Shown here piece after piece: positions 31,301-46,300 of a stretch of 64,000 nt of DNA. Made by a program: the position numbers and the translations under genes. The DNA is taken from NCBI RefSeq assembly GCF_032854445.1, contig NC_088305.1, positions 10,961,717-11,025,716 of the forward strand. Direction: 5' to 3'. Position 1 is the stretch's first letter. The number at the start of each line of letters is the position of its first letter. This DNA is from Liolophura sinensis (taxonomy: Eukaryota > Mollusca > Polyplacophora > Chitonida > Chitonidae). The notes beneath the pieces are model-generated. The model had not been told where the DNA came from. It saw nothing but the letters and a program-made list of their open reading frames with translations, and made no database searches.

Positions 31301-34300
31301 ATCTTTATCGGGCTTCCACAAAATCACTTTTCTTCTTTCATGACATGTTCAGGTCTTAGACGAAGTAAATTTGTACAAAACCTTACTTCCTCAAATATGA
31401 ATTTTTATATATAGAATATTTAAAATAAAGAAGTCACAATTCTGTGACTCGCATATCCAATCATCATCAAAGATACAGTATGCTTTACCATGTATAACAT
31501 GTTATCTGATTTGTGGTTATAGACCACTGTTAAACAGGACACACTTTGCCTTGCTCATGTAGTACATTCATATTAAGCAAGCCAACAAAGTAATGAAAAA
31601 AAAAAACAACAAAGACTTATCAAAAGCTATCAATGTAAGCAGCCGGACATAGATTTTTTTTTTAGGTACCGTCAATTAAACAGACTTCAAATGACAAGAA
31701 ATGTCCACACCCCACCCAACCACATTATACTGACAAGGAGCTGGCCAGTACTTCATTTCAAGGTCAATGAAAACCACAGATTTTCTCCTAGATGACTGCA
31801 GGGCCTCCGTGGCTCAGTTGGTTAGCGCGCTAGCAAAGCGTAATGACCCAGGAGTCTCTCACCAATGCGGTCGCTGTGAGTTCGGGCAACTCATGCTGGC
31901 TTCCTCTCCGGCTGTACGTGGGAAAGTCTGCAGCAACCTGCGGATGGTTGTGGGTTTCCCCCGGGCTCTGCTCGGTTTCCACTCACCAAAATGCTGGCCG
32001 CCGTCGTATAAGTGAAATATTCTTGAGTACAGTGTAAAACACCAATCAAATAAATAAATAAATCCTAATTGACAAAACTGATGAAAAGTGCGCATTTCAA
32101 ATAGATATTATCCAGTTTGTAAGCCTGTCACCTTATAAATCTTTAATGACCCCAATGACCTTGAAAAGATTGACACTCAGATCACATAAAGGTATAAGGT
32201 CTCTTCCAAATTCTAAAGTACACAATTTACACGTTGTATACATTTGGTAAAACTGGTTACAAGCTTTAAAGAGACATTGGGTGTTTGTAAGGCAATGGAC
32301 AATTTCACAGCTGCGAAAATAATACAGGTGGCCAATTTTGGTTGAGGCAGAAAAAAGAAAAGACTGAGCAACATACTCATCTGACTTGTCGTTCTTGTTG
32401 GATCCAGCTGACCAGTGCTCAGATTGGGCTTTGTAGTCCGTGGGCAAGGTGGATCGGATGTGACTGTTGATATTGTTGTCGTAACGATTCAGGCTGTTCA
32501 CTGCCAGGATCGTGTTCTGGCTCTGCGATTTCGGGATGTAATTGTTAGCCGAGGGAACGTTTCGGTAGCCATCGATGATATTCTTCTCTTCCATGATGAC
32601 CTCGCGGGTGATGCCGCCCACTGTCCGCCGTGCATACCTTTTACTGGGTGACCTGTAGAGAAACAAATAACATAACAGTGGTATTTATTTACTTCACTGT
32701 TGTTTAAAACCATACGTTATTTATTTGATAGGTGTTCTACGCCATACTCGAATATTTCACTTACAAGATGGTGGCCAGCATTTTAGTGGGAGGAAACCGG
32801 GCAGATTGGTGTGAGAACTTCCAATGCAAGACCGGAGAGGAAGACATCATAAGCTGGTCTTAAACTCAGATCAACTGCGTTGGTGTGAGGCTCCTGGGTT
32901 ATTGCGCCACGCTGGTGTGCTACCCCCTGCGCCACAGGGTCCCTGGCTTCTTCCAAGGAATTTTCACATCTCAGAAGGGTGGCAGATAAAACAAGTTTTA
33001 ATTCATGAGAATTTCACCAATTAGAATTGTCAGAATATTACAGCCTCATGATTAATACAATACTGGTTGTCTGATGAGCCAGTTTGGAACTGCTGAACAA
33101 AACCATGTAACCCAGCCCTCAACATACGCCTTTGACATTAATCGCATCAAAATATCTGTATATTGCACAACCAAATCCCGGCTTAAAGTGTAAAGAAAGT
33201 CAAAAATAATTTGTGTCTCGAATGGGGTAACAGAAATACTCAACCTTATTTATTTTACATTTTTCTTTACCAAGAAACTCTACAAAAAAGAATCAGGTGA
33301 TCTGTCAGGTGATTTTCCAAAGGCTTTTCACATTGTTTTGAGTGCCTGAGAATCCATAAAAACTTAATACACTGATTTTACTAAAACATACCTCATTGGA
33401 GATGATTTTAAAGAAAATAACTTTTCAAAATGTTCTGTAGGCAAATAACAGAAATTCTTACGAAGAATTCAAAGTGAGGTGACGTCACATCATCTCGCTG
33501 CGGTCTGAGAAGGCCATCATATTTTAACCTACTTAAAATACTTTTTATGGCGCATTAAAAATTCGAAGTAATAAAGGAAAATAATTTTGGTTACAGCTTT
33601 CTAAGTAAAAAAAAAATTACATTTACACTTATGAACACATTTAATCAGATACACCAGTGTTTCCATAACCTTTCACTTTCGTTTTCACTGTGCATATGTG
33701 ACAAATAAACATTGCACAGAATATATCTGAATGTATGTTAAGACACGGCTTCCATGCTTCAATAACTGATTGTCATCAGAATACAATCACTTTAAGAAAA
33801 GAGTCCTTATTGAACAATTTCCAGTAGGCACTGTATGCTCCCATCTAACTCAAATCTAGACAGTAAAATCAAACTGCCAGTCAATAGTTTCTCACTACAT
33901 TAAAACAACAGAGACCACGTCCTGAAAGAAAGCTATGGATACTGTAAATCTTCTCAACCTCTCAAGCACATTTTTCAGTGGAATTTATACATACAATTGT
34001 GACGAAAATGATTTTTTTGTGTGTCATTAAAGACACAAGCTTAATAAAACTGCACAAATTATTTCCCTTCACACCATGGTTCTCTCAGAACGTTTCAAAA
34101 TATTGGTTCCAGTAGCGTCTGAAGAGGTTGAAGAAATTGGATAGGTGTTCTGCACGTATACAGGTGTAAATATATAAATACTGTACGTAAAATAATGTAC
34201 TTTTTGAAGTCTATCAAAAGCAACACATTCAAAGTGTAAATCAAACAGATGAAACTTAACTATTCAAAGCTAAGATTTTTTACCTCAAATATTCCAACAA

Positions 34301-37300
34301 ATCCCCAACAGTCTTCACACATACCTATTACCCTCAACAAAAAAGTACCATCTGTCACATGTTCAGTACGCTACTTTGAATGCTGATAAATAAAGCCTTC
34401 AAATTTTTACACGGTATCTTCCAGCAAAGACATTTCACAGTATATCACAGATGTTCATCACTTTCATTGTTCATCTATAAAATCTTCGGTATTTGAAGAT
34501 AATTTTCACCAGTGACATTGAACAGTACTTGTATATACATCTTATAATACACAGGTGAAGGCAGAATAACACCAAGAGTTTTCACATACAGGTATACATA
34601 CCCTAAACAATATCAATTACCATCTGAGGATAGACACACCGTAATCCCAGAACAGTGGACTACAGGAAATCTGTGCCTGATAACCTGTCAAAGATATCCA
34701 TGTTGGCACTAGCAACCAAATCCCAACCATCCTTCAGCCAAAGCCTGCTGAACACGTATTACCCCTAGCCAGCCAGCTACTCAGCCTTAGGCAGTCGCAG
34801 TTCCATCAACGACCTTGAGGAAACAGCGTGGGAGTTGACAGATTCAATGCGAAGCAGGGGGATGACACAGTGAGTCTGAGAGCTCTTACAAAGCCCACTG
34901 CTGTAGCTTCTGAACTGAACAAGAAGGTAGAAGTGCAGTCGCTACTGTGTCAGGTGTTATCTGTTGAAGTAAAAGGGGCTCCCCACCCACCCATAGTCAG
35001 ACTGACCTCAGGACGAGACTCAGGGCATTTATCTACATGAACTTATCCCCTGTCCACGCGTATTTACCGATACTGCAGCCTAAAACCACCCTTAGGAGAT
35101 GCCACTGCCAAATCCCTGAAAGTCTTCAATCCTTTCACCTAGATATCATTATCCTCCTTTATCTCTACCAATGAAATTTTTCAAACACTGAAACTCTTCA
35201 GCCCTTCTGCCTTGATAATAATATCTCTTTTTAGTACCACTGAAACCCTTCTGTCTTGATAAAATACCTCTTTTTTCTGTACTGGTGAAATTCTTCAGAA
35301 CTTTTTGCCTTGATACCAATACCTCTTTTTCTGTACCACTGAAATTCTTCAACCCTTCTGCCTTGACACCAATACCTCTTTTTCCAGTACCACTGAAATT
35401 CTTCAACCCTTCTGCCTTGATACCAATACCACTTTTTCCAGTACCACTGAAATTCTTCAACCCTTCTGCCTTGATACCAATACCTCTTTTTTCAGTACCA
35501 GTGAAATTCTTCAACCCTTCTGCCTTGATACCAATACCTCTTTTTCCAGTACCACTGAAATTCTTCAACCCTTCTGCCTTGATACCAATACCTCTTTTTC
35601 CAGTACCACTGAAATTCTTCAACCCTTCTGCCTTGACACCAATACCTCTTTTTTTCAGTACCACTGAAATTCTTCAACCCTTCTGCCTTGATACCAATAC
35701 CTCTTTTTTCTGTACCACTGAAATTCTTCAGCCCTTCTGTCTTGATAAAATACCTCTTTTTTCTGTACCAGTGAAATTCTTCAGCCCTTCTGTCTTGATA
35801 AAATACCTCTTTTTTCTGTACCACTGAAATTCTTCAACCCTTCTGCCTTGACACCAATACCTCTTTTTTCTGTACCAGTGAAATTCTTGAGTCCTTATGC
35901 CTTGATAAAACACCTGTTTTTTCAGTACCGGTGAAATTCTTGAAACCATACACTTAAATCTCAATACTTCCTTCACCCAATACCATCTGTCTCAACTCAA
36001 TAGTAAGGATGTAATCTATTCAGGGCAATACTCTTCTGTCGTTTGCCGATTTATAAACCTGTTCTCCTTTTGTAACAAACACCTTCTCGTTTCTCTGGCT
36101 GTTTTTCAATTATGTATTTTCTATGTGTTTTTTGAGTATATATTTCAGGAAGTTACAATAACACTGATCAATAATACTATAAGGTGCATCTGTGTTTTCT
36201 ATATTCCAAATTCCTTAGACCATGAACAGGAAGGAAACTGATAAAGGTTTTTAGTCCAGGCCACCTCTTTACACTTCCGTAATTCAGGCTGCATAAGGAA
36301 GATAAAAATATAATAAAAAAACATTAAAAATAAATTATTCCAGCCAACTAAAGAGCTTGCCTGTAGGTGACACATGACTGCATGTTGAAAATTTGCCGAA
36401 AATTTCCAGCAATTAATAAATTTCCAGCAATTAATATAAACATTCCCTCCTCTTGTCATTGGGCTTTATATCTCTGTGATATATGTACATTAGCTCAAAA
36501 CATGTAGTACTTTTTCAGACAACACCGTAAAATTTACCTTAAAGGATTAAGTGTCCAGATTTATTATTTATTCATGATGAGTTACCCCTCTATATACTGC
36601 TAAACTGAGTGTTACCGAATACTGAAAAAGAGTACATTAATTAATCACATTCTGAGTACTATGGCACTTAAAATCACTGGATAATGAGGCAGATTGTATG
36701 CATTTTTTTCGCCAACACTTGCCAGTCTCCACTACATTAAGTCCTACAAGTCCAATGCTTACGAGCTGTCAAGAGCTTTGCCATTTAGTTCAGTGTAAAA
36801 AAAAGCTACATGAATTAGAGCATATTTAATTTCTCCACGAAATGATTTGCAATTCTGCATAAGGTTGTAAAAACATGTCGTTGAAGAGCCATGGAGTTAC
36901 TTTTTATAAGTTTCCACACCTTTTTGGCCCTCTGGAAGGCGTGGATTTACAGCAAAAGACAGAAAGATTTTGTACCCGCCAAAAACTGCCATGTTCGCAT
37001 ATAATCTGGTCAGTTTGCAGCTGAAAGCTACGAGAGGAATACAAGTGAATTTCCACGAAAAAACCTGCACACAGTGGCTATAAAATACTGTTAACTGAAA
37101 TGAAAAGTGATAGATATATAATAAATCTCTGGACACTAATGCCGAGGTGCACGTCCTACGTGTGTTCATATTGTGCACAACTATAGGTCCCTATAGGCAT
37201 GGGCTATTCAGAATGCTGACAATAACACGTACCTGTAGTTGTCATGGCATATAGTAAGAATTTAGAATCCCTTGGGGAATAAAATGATAGTTACTGTGAA

Positions 37301-40300
37301 GCGGACAGACGGAAAGAATAGTAAATAAACATGGCGGTATATTTGCTTCTGTGTAACTAGAAGCCATCTCGAAAATGACATCGTTTTGAAATGAATTCCC
37401 GGGTTACTTACGCCAGCTAGACTTGAATTGACCATCTACGACGTTACCCACTCAGCCATACCGAGTGGCGGACTAGAGATCAAATGGGTCAGTAAATCTA
37501 CTGTTTTATATGGATTTAAAGTCATTACCACATTTCTCAGACACCCTAACGGTTAGCCGGTTATAACCTTTATAATTAGGACCAGTAGACAATCTGGACA
37601 ATAATCCTTTAACACTGATTATAATACACAGTACACTAATTTGCAAAAATTTTATAATGTATGATAATTAATATGCACAGTGCACATCAACGATGATCCC
37701 CCAAGTGTTACTCTGCTTTACACGCAGGTAAAATCTCACCTCAACACATTTTTTAAGAACTACCCTATCATTTACTTTAACATCCCTTTACTTTGTACAG
37801 TTGAGATAAAAATTCCTCGTTGAACAGATTAACAATGCTGTGGTACACTCACCTATTCGGTATACAGAAGTATAGAAAAATTATACCATAACCATAAAAA
37901 ATGACAAAAAAACCCCCCAAAAAACAAAACTAACTGCCATGCTGAACAGGGACTATCTCTCTATCACTTCCAGCTTCTCATTCCATGGCTGCACTTATTA
38001 TCTGAATAAGACAAAATGTTCCAATGTTTTTCCATACAGACGGCCATATTTACATGATTATCACACTACAGTACATCCCAGTATGCCAATCTTCAGTACT
38101 TTCAATGTTTATCCACACAGTTTTCAGTATTTGTATGATAATCTCCACTCAGGGCATTTCACAGTACATCCCAGTATGCCAATCTTCAGTACTTTCAATG
38201 TTTATCCATACAATTTTCAGTACTTGTATGATAATCTCCACTCAGGGCATTTCACAGTACATCCCAGTACGCCAATCTTCAGTACTTTCAATGTTTGTCC
38301 ATACAGTTTTCAGTATTTGTATGATAATATCCACTCAGGGCATTTCACAGTATATCCCAGTATGCCAATCTTCAGTACTTTCAATGTTTATCCACACAGT
38401 TTTCAGTATTTGTATGATAATCTCCACTCAGGGCATTTCACAGTACATCCCAGTATGCCAATCTTCAGTACTTTCAATGTTTATCCATACAGTTTTCAGT
38501 ACTTGTATGATAATCTCCACTCAGGGCATTTCACAGTACATCCCAGTATGCCCAATCTTCAGTACTTTCAATGTTTGTCCATACAGTTTTCAGTACTTGT
38601 ATGATAATCTCCACTCAGGGCATTTCACAGTACATCCCAGTACGCCAATCTTCAGTACTTTCAATGTTTGTCCATACAGTTTTCAGTATTTGTATGATAC
38701 TCTCCACTCAGGGCATTTCACAGTATATCCCAGTATGCCAATCTTCAGTACTTTCAATGTTTGTCCATACAGTTTTCAGTATTTGTATGATACTCTCCAC
38801 TCAGGGCATTTCACAGTACATCCCAGTATGCCAATCTTCAGTACTTTCAATGTTTATCCATACAGTTTTCAGTACTTGTATGATAATCTCCACTCAGGGC
38901 ATTTCACAGTACATCCCAGTATGCCAATCTTCAGTACTTTCAATGTTTATCCATACAGTTTTCAGTATTTGTATGATAATATCCACTCAGGGCATTTCAC
39001 AGTACATCCCAGTATGCCAATCTTCAGTACTTTCAATGTTTATCCATACAGTTTTCAGTAATACAGTTTTCAGTACTTGTATGATAATCTCCACTCAGGG
39101 CATTTCACAGTACATACCAGTATGCCAATTTTCAGTACTTTCAATGTTTATCCATACAGTTTTCAGTATTTGTATGATAATCTCCACTCAGGGCACTTCA
39201 CAGTACATCCCAGTATGCCAATCTTCAGTACTTTCAATGTTTATCCATACAGTTTTCAGTACTTGTATGATAATATCCACTCAGGGCATTTCACAGTACA
39301 TCCCAGTATGCCAATCTTCAGTACTTTCAATGTTTATCCATACAGTTTTCAGTACTTGTATGATAATATCCACTCAGGGCATTTCACAGTACATCCCAGT
39401 ATGCCAATCTTCAGTACTTTCAATGTTTATCCATATAGTTTTCAGTACTTATATGATAATCTCCACTCAGGGCATTTCACAGTACATCCAGTATGCCAAT
39501 TTTCAGTACTTTCAATGTTTATCCACACAGTTTTCAGTACTTGTATGATACTCTCCACTCAGGGCATTTCACAGTACATCCCAGTATGCCAATCTTCAGT
39601 ACTTTCAATGTTTATCCATACAGTTTTCAGTACTTGTATGATAATATCCACTCAGGGCATTTCACAGTACATCCCAGTATGCCAATCTTCAGTACTTTCA
39701 ATGTCTGTCCATACAGTTTCAGTATTTGTATGATAATCTCCACTCAGGGCCATTTCATAGTACACCCCAGTATGCCAATTTTCAGTACTTTCAATGTTTG
39801 TCCATCAGTTTTCAGTACTTGTATGATAATATCCACTCAGGGCATTTCACAGTACATCCCAGTATGCCAATCTTCAGTACTTTCAATGTTTGTCCATACA
39901 GTTTTCAGTACTTGTATGATGCTCTCCACTCAGGGCATTTCGCAGTACATCCCAGTATGCCAATCTTCAGTACTTCAATGTTTATCCACACAGTTTTCAG
40001 TATTTGTATGATAATCTCCACTCAGGAAATTTCCACAGTACATCCCAGTATGCCAATGTTCAGTACTTTCAATGTTTATCCATATAGTTTCAGTACTTGT
40101 ATGATGCTCTCCACTCAGGGCATTTCACAGTACATCCCAGTATGCCAATCTTCAGTACTTTCAATGTTTGTCCATACAGTTTTCAGTACTTGTATGATAA
40201 TATCCACTCAGGGGCATTTCACAGTACACCCCAGTATGCCAATTTTCAGTACTTTCAATGTTTATCACACAGTTTTCAGTACTTGTATGATAATATCCAC

Positions 40301-43300
40301 TCAGGGCATTTCATAGTACATCCCAGTATGCCAATCTTCAGTACTTTCAATGTTTATCCACACAGTTTTCAGTACTTGTATGATACTCTCCACTCAGGGC
40401 ATTTCATAGTACATCCCAGTATGCCAATGTTCAGTACTTTCAATGTTTATCCACACAGTTTTCAGTACTTGTTATGATACTCTCCACTCAGGGCATTTCA
40501 CAGTACATCCCAATGTTCAGTACTTTTTTCCAGTATTTCCATTAGTGGCTCGAAGAATAAGCATTTCTGTTAGCATTTTTCTTTATCACAGAAATTCCAT
40601 GGTCGAGCATATTCATCCACAGTACTTCCAGAGATCAATATATCCATCACCAGAACCTCCACGCTTCAGTATATATCCATCCACAGTATTTCCAGGGCTC
40701 AGTATATTCCCTCCGCAGTACTTGCAGGGTTCAGTGTATCCATCCATAGTACTTCAATATAGGGTTCAATATATACATCACTTGTACTTTTAGGGTTCAG
40801 CACATATCTACCCACAGTACTTCCAGAGTTTCCATTTACACTTCATCTGCGGTTCAATATATCCATCCAGCATACTTCCCTCCATGGTACTTCCAGGGTT
40901 CAGAATATCCATGCACAGTAGTTCCAGGGTTCAAGTATATCCATCCACGGTACTTCCAGGGTTCAAATATCCATCCACAGTACTTCCAGAGATCACTATA
41001 TCCATCCACAGTACTTCCAGGGTTTCAGCATATCCATTCACAGTACTTACAAGGTTCAACATATCCATTCACAGTACTTCCAGAGATCACTATATTCCAT
41101 CCACAGAACTTCCAGGGTTCAGCATATCCATTCACAGTACTTACAAGGTTCAACATATCCATCCACAGTACTTTCAGGGTTTCAATATATCCATGACCAG
41201 TACTTTCAGGGTTCAACATATCCATCCACAGTACTTTTCAGGGTTCAACATATCCATCCACAGTACTTTCAGGGTTCAATATATCCATGACCAGGTACTT
41301 TCAGGGTTCAACATATCCTATGACCAGTACTTTCAGGGTTCAATATATCCATGACCAGTACTTTCAGGGTTCAACATATCCACCCACAGTACTTTCAGGG
41401 TTCAACATATCCATCCACAGTACTTTCAGGGTTCAACATATCCATCCACAGTACTTTCAGGGTTCAACATATCCATGACCAGTACTTTCAGGGTTCAACA
41501 TATCCATGACCAGTACTTTCAGGGTTCAATATAATCCATGACCAGTAACTTTCAGGGTTCAACATATCCTATGACCAGTACTTTCAGGGTTCAATATATC
41601 CATGACCAGTACTTCCAGGGTTCAACATATCCATCCACAGTACTTCCAGGGTTCAACATATCCATGACCAGTACTTTCAGGGTTCAATATATCCATGACC
41701 AGTACTTTCAGGGTTCAATATATCCATGACCAGTACTTTCAGGGTTCAACATATCCATGACCAGTACTTCCAGGGTTCAACATATCCATCCACAGTACTT
41801 CCAGGGTTCAACATATCATGACCAGTACTTTCAGGGTTCAATATATCCATGACCCAGTACTTTCAGGGTTCAACATATCCATCCACAGTACTTTCAGGGT
41901 TCAACATATCCATCCACAGTACTTTCAGGGTTCAATATATCCATGACCAGTACTTTCAGGGTTCAACATATCCATGACCAGTACTTCAGGGTTCAATATA
42001 TCCATGACCAGTACTTTCATACCAGATCCTACTGAATCTTTTATCAAACTTTCATCCCAACATAAATCTGGCTTCCAATAATTATAACAAACTTCACAGC
42101 TGCTGATGATTTCCTACTGCAAAAGAGCAGATATCATGATCATCCATACTATAAATCTTCCACTGATTCTCATAATGTACTCAATACACCTAGGAGATTC
42201 TTACCAATGTGATCACTGGGAGTTCAAGTCCAGCTCTTGCTCGCTTCCTCTCCGGCCGTATGTGGGAAGGTCCGACAGCAACCTGGGAATGATGGTTTAC
42301 CCCTGATTCTATATTATTACGAAATATTCTTGAGCACAGTGTAAAAAAACCAATCAAATAAATAAATAAATAAATAACCGAAAATATATCCCTAATTACA
42401 CTTACGTAACTTTAGTTCCACCAAATATTTCATGCTCCAAGCTCCTTGATTATTTCAATTTGGGATGTCCAATTGAGAACGATTCACCCACTGCACATGT
42501 CACCTGACCCACATAAAGTTCATATAGGGATAATAGGTCATCCTTGACTTGTTCAATTAGCTTTCAGCATGTAACATGATACGATGTCCCACTGTCGTAT
42601 CTCAACCTACATGCAGCTGAAATATTTTTACTATATATCCCGCACGTGTCAGAATGTTTATATGTTCTGGACACACCTGAGTGCACACACTGTCCCGCGC
42701 TATCCTCAGGCCAGAGAAGACCTAATAACTTCACCCATATCAGGGCACAAGCTGTTCAACAAGTTTTTATTCTTGGAGTTTACAATTCATAACAGTCCTG
42801 TATCATTTCAAATGAATAAAATATCTGATTTTATGCTCTCTAAAACCTTATTATTTGCCAATTAATTCATTCTGCATGGTATGGTTCAGGGTTCAGGAAG
42901 ACTAATAGGCTGGAAAAAAACACTGCCTCTCAGCAGGTACATGACATACCACCGCCTAAAAAGGCCTCGGCCGATACCCCGTGCTGGATTTGAACCGCTG
43001 ACCAGACAGATCATGGTACGCAACATGTTTTCACCGTCATGTTCAACACTACACACTAACATCACTGCTCAAAACAGCACCATTTATACAAGTCATATAA
43101 TCACATTCCAACACAACCCCTTTTATTTCATACTTTTAACAATCCAGACAAACCACTCACATCTACATGTACTCGCTCGTCTGATGCTTTTCCTAGCTAC
43201 CACAATAAAAAACAAATAGTTACATCCAAAGTTATATTAACCAATCAATGAATAAAATATGTCTCTGTATTTATACTGTAATATGAAGGATAGAAAGACG

Positions 43301-46300
43301 TGGTTTTTCTTACAGATTTTATTTCCTGATAAAGTGAACAATCTGAAATTTATGTGTTCTTCCGTAATCCAGCACTGGGCCAAAACTGAATTAAGTTACA
43401 TAATTCCTTAACCTTTTTGCATATGAAAGAGCAACTTTCAGTGCAATTTATGCACCTTTTACATCAGTATTTGGAGACAAAACTACATTGGATGGATTGG
43501 CAAATTTCAGGGCTTCACAAAAAGTATAATTTTATCAGTCTACACAGAATAATGCTTTCAGAATATGCTTGAATAAACACCTTGCAAAAATGAAAAAAGG
43601 TTGAAGAATTACAGTAGGACTCAAATTATACTCACAACCTATGCAGATTTTTACATTTGGGTAAATGAAATAATCCAATTTCTAACATACTGGCACTTTT
43701 AATAAATAATTTCCCCAAACTGCATTTTAAACTGAAAGTCCTTCTTTCTTAATCCTTTGATGAACTAAAACTTTGATTACTGGTATTACAAGACTTCAAA
43801 TCATGGAAGGAACAAGAACAGCTTCTACTGCATAAAATGTGACAACACAAACTAGCTCAATAAGATACTTCTGCCAAAGGTGCACAGCAGCTGTTATTTT
43901 AACACATACACAGGTACTCAATAAATACCTTTCCATGACCTAGCACTTCACCTACCTTGTTTGTCATGACCCACGTACAGGTATGAACAGTACTACAGTA
44001 GATTCACTGATGACAGCCACGCGGTGTATATACCTGCATTTGTCACACTTCACCTTGCTATATATCCTACACCTGTAAATGTCTTAACGACACAAGTAGA
44101 GTTTTACACCTGGCCAGAGCTAACTACCAGTGCCGTCTGCATGAGCAGCCTTTTGATGTGCATGATTGAACACCTTTAAATGCACAAGTAATACAACTGG
44201 TTGGATCATTGGTTTGTATTAAGACATGCAGGTATGAACAATGTGTAGGTAACACAGGTGATGAAATATGCATACCTTACTACAGATTCTGCATTTAAAC
44301 AGTTTCTTTTTTTTTCATAATTTTTTCTGCATATATTTTCTCTCTTTTAGCATTAAATAAAGAAAAGAAAAAAATAAATATAAATCAAAACCAATGTAAC
44401 TAAAAGTCTCTTATTCATGAAAAATTTAATCTTATTTATGACGGTTTTAAAACATAAAAAATACCTCGCTTCTACACTCAATATTCTGTAATCAGCTTTC
44501 AACTCAGCCTTTTTTTTTCTGACACTTTTTTAACTGGCATTTCTATGAACCTGTCACTACCAGATAGTTCACTAATAGCTTTCCTAAAATAATACAAAAT
44601 CATCTGGTAAATCATGATCAATATTTGATCCCCTGAACACTGAGAATGTGCTACCATCTGGTAAATCATGATCAATATTTGATCCCCTGAACACTGAGAA
44701 TGTGCTACCATCTGGTAAATCATGATCAATATTTGATCCCCTGAACACTGAGAATGTGCTACCATCTGGTAAATCATGATCAATATTTGATCCCCTGAAC
44801 ACTGAGAATGTGCTACCATCTGGTAAATCATGATCAATATTTGATCCCCTGAACACTGAGAATGTGCTACCATCTGGTAAATCATGATCAATATTAGATC
44901 CCCTGAACACTGAGAATGTGCTACCATCTGGTAAATCATGATCAATATTTGATTCCCTGAACACTGAGAATGTGTTACTACCTTACAGTTGTAGTACGGG
45001 TACAAACATATAAGACTTACAACACAGATGGCAAAAAAACCAGAGCAGCGATAACAGCGTGATAGTGGGCAAATGGTCACATGTAATTGGTGAGATCAAT
45101 TTACCTTAGAGTTTTATTCTAACTGTTCATGTAAATACATAAATAGCAGCAAGTTACACGCCCTCCTAGCGCCATGGCTTAAGCAGAATTACGTAAATAA
45201 ATGCAGTGGTAATTGCAATTTGTTAGGCGTCACTGGTCTCGAATTACTCAAAATGTTATGTTGTCATCACATTGTTTATGTACATGCTTTAATAGAAGCA
45301 AATTACACTCACCGTTGCTTAAGCAGAGTTATGTAAATTATGTAGAATGAACACAAATACGAAGCTATCATCACACTCTTAATAAAGTGAACCTAAACAA
45401 TGTGATAACCGCTCACTGCCTCCAAGGTTTCACAAGTCCTTGCCCAAGGTCAGAATGTACACTTCAAAGCCAATGTTTGAGTATACAGTTGTATCAGAGG
45501 GTAGGTATTTTCATGTCAAAGGGCATTATGATAACATTGTGCAAAATTCTGACCTCACTTACTGTATGATGCAAATACAGATGTGATATGTGCACCAAAT
45601 ATATATATTTTTTTTTGTTCAGTTTTACACTTCTGTGCCTTACAAGGAAAATGTTTCCCACAATCATTCAAAATCTGAGTACTGAACGACAAAGCACCTT
45701 TAAATTTTGAGTCTGAATTTACATTAGAAACTGGTTTGGAAAAATCTGAGTTTTCTTTTTCTTTTTCTTTTTACCATTTGAGCTTTTTACATCATTATGC
45801 AATGTTCACTCATTCACCTGTTTCTTGGAATGAGTTAAATTATCACGCCTGAAAATATGCAAACAATGAATGCCTATAAACAGAGCCATCTGCAAAGGTT
45901 GAATCTGAAGACCACCTACAGATTTTAAAGATTTCAAGCAAGTACTGGTACATGTATACCTGTATATGTTTTGTCATAGTTCTCAATTTCTATCAGTCTG
46001 CCAGCAACCTACAGATGGTTGCGAGTTTCCGCCGAGTTTTACCTTGTTTCCTTCCACCATAATGCTGGTCGCAATCGCATAAGCGCAATATTCTGGAGTA
46101 CACTGTAAAAACCATCACTCAAATACATAAGTAAATACATCAATTCCTATCCCGTTGTTATCAAGCTATGCCAAATGCAGCCACGTTATCAAATACATGT
46201 ATGGGGAAGATTATGTGTATTTCCGTGTACAATATCCCAACATATGATTTCAGGGTTATGTAATGCTGTCCATTACATCAGTGAAATACGGGATTCAGAC

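Noticed and set aside
35149-35976. ORFs of 82-180 codons over the 54-bp array ([13 protein letters not shown]-like repeats)
   Set aside because: Repeat-driven; frames are broken by T-run indels and the opposite strand is equally open.
37939-40477. Several overlapping ORFs of 126-345 codons with a 31-residue repeated motif
   Set aside because: They arise because the 93-bp repeat period is a multiple of three. Different frames are open at the same time, 1-nt indels switch between them, and there are no exon signals or amino-acid-level constraint.
44499-45080. 193-codon minus ORF with an 18-residue repeat
   Set aside because: Explained by the recent 54-bp tandem expansion; a second frame is equally open.
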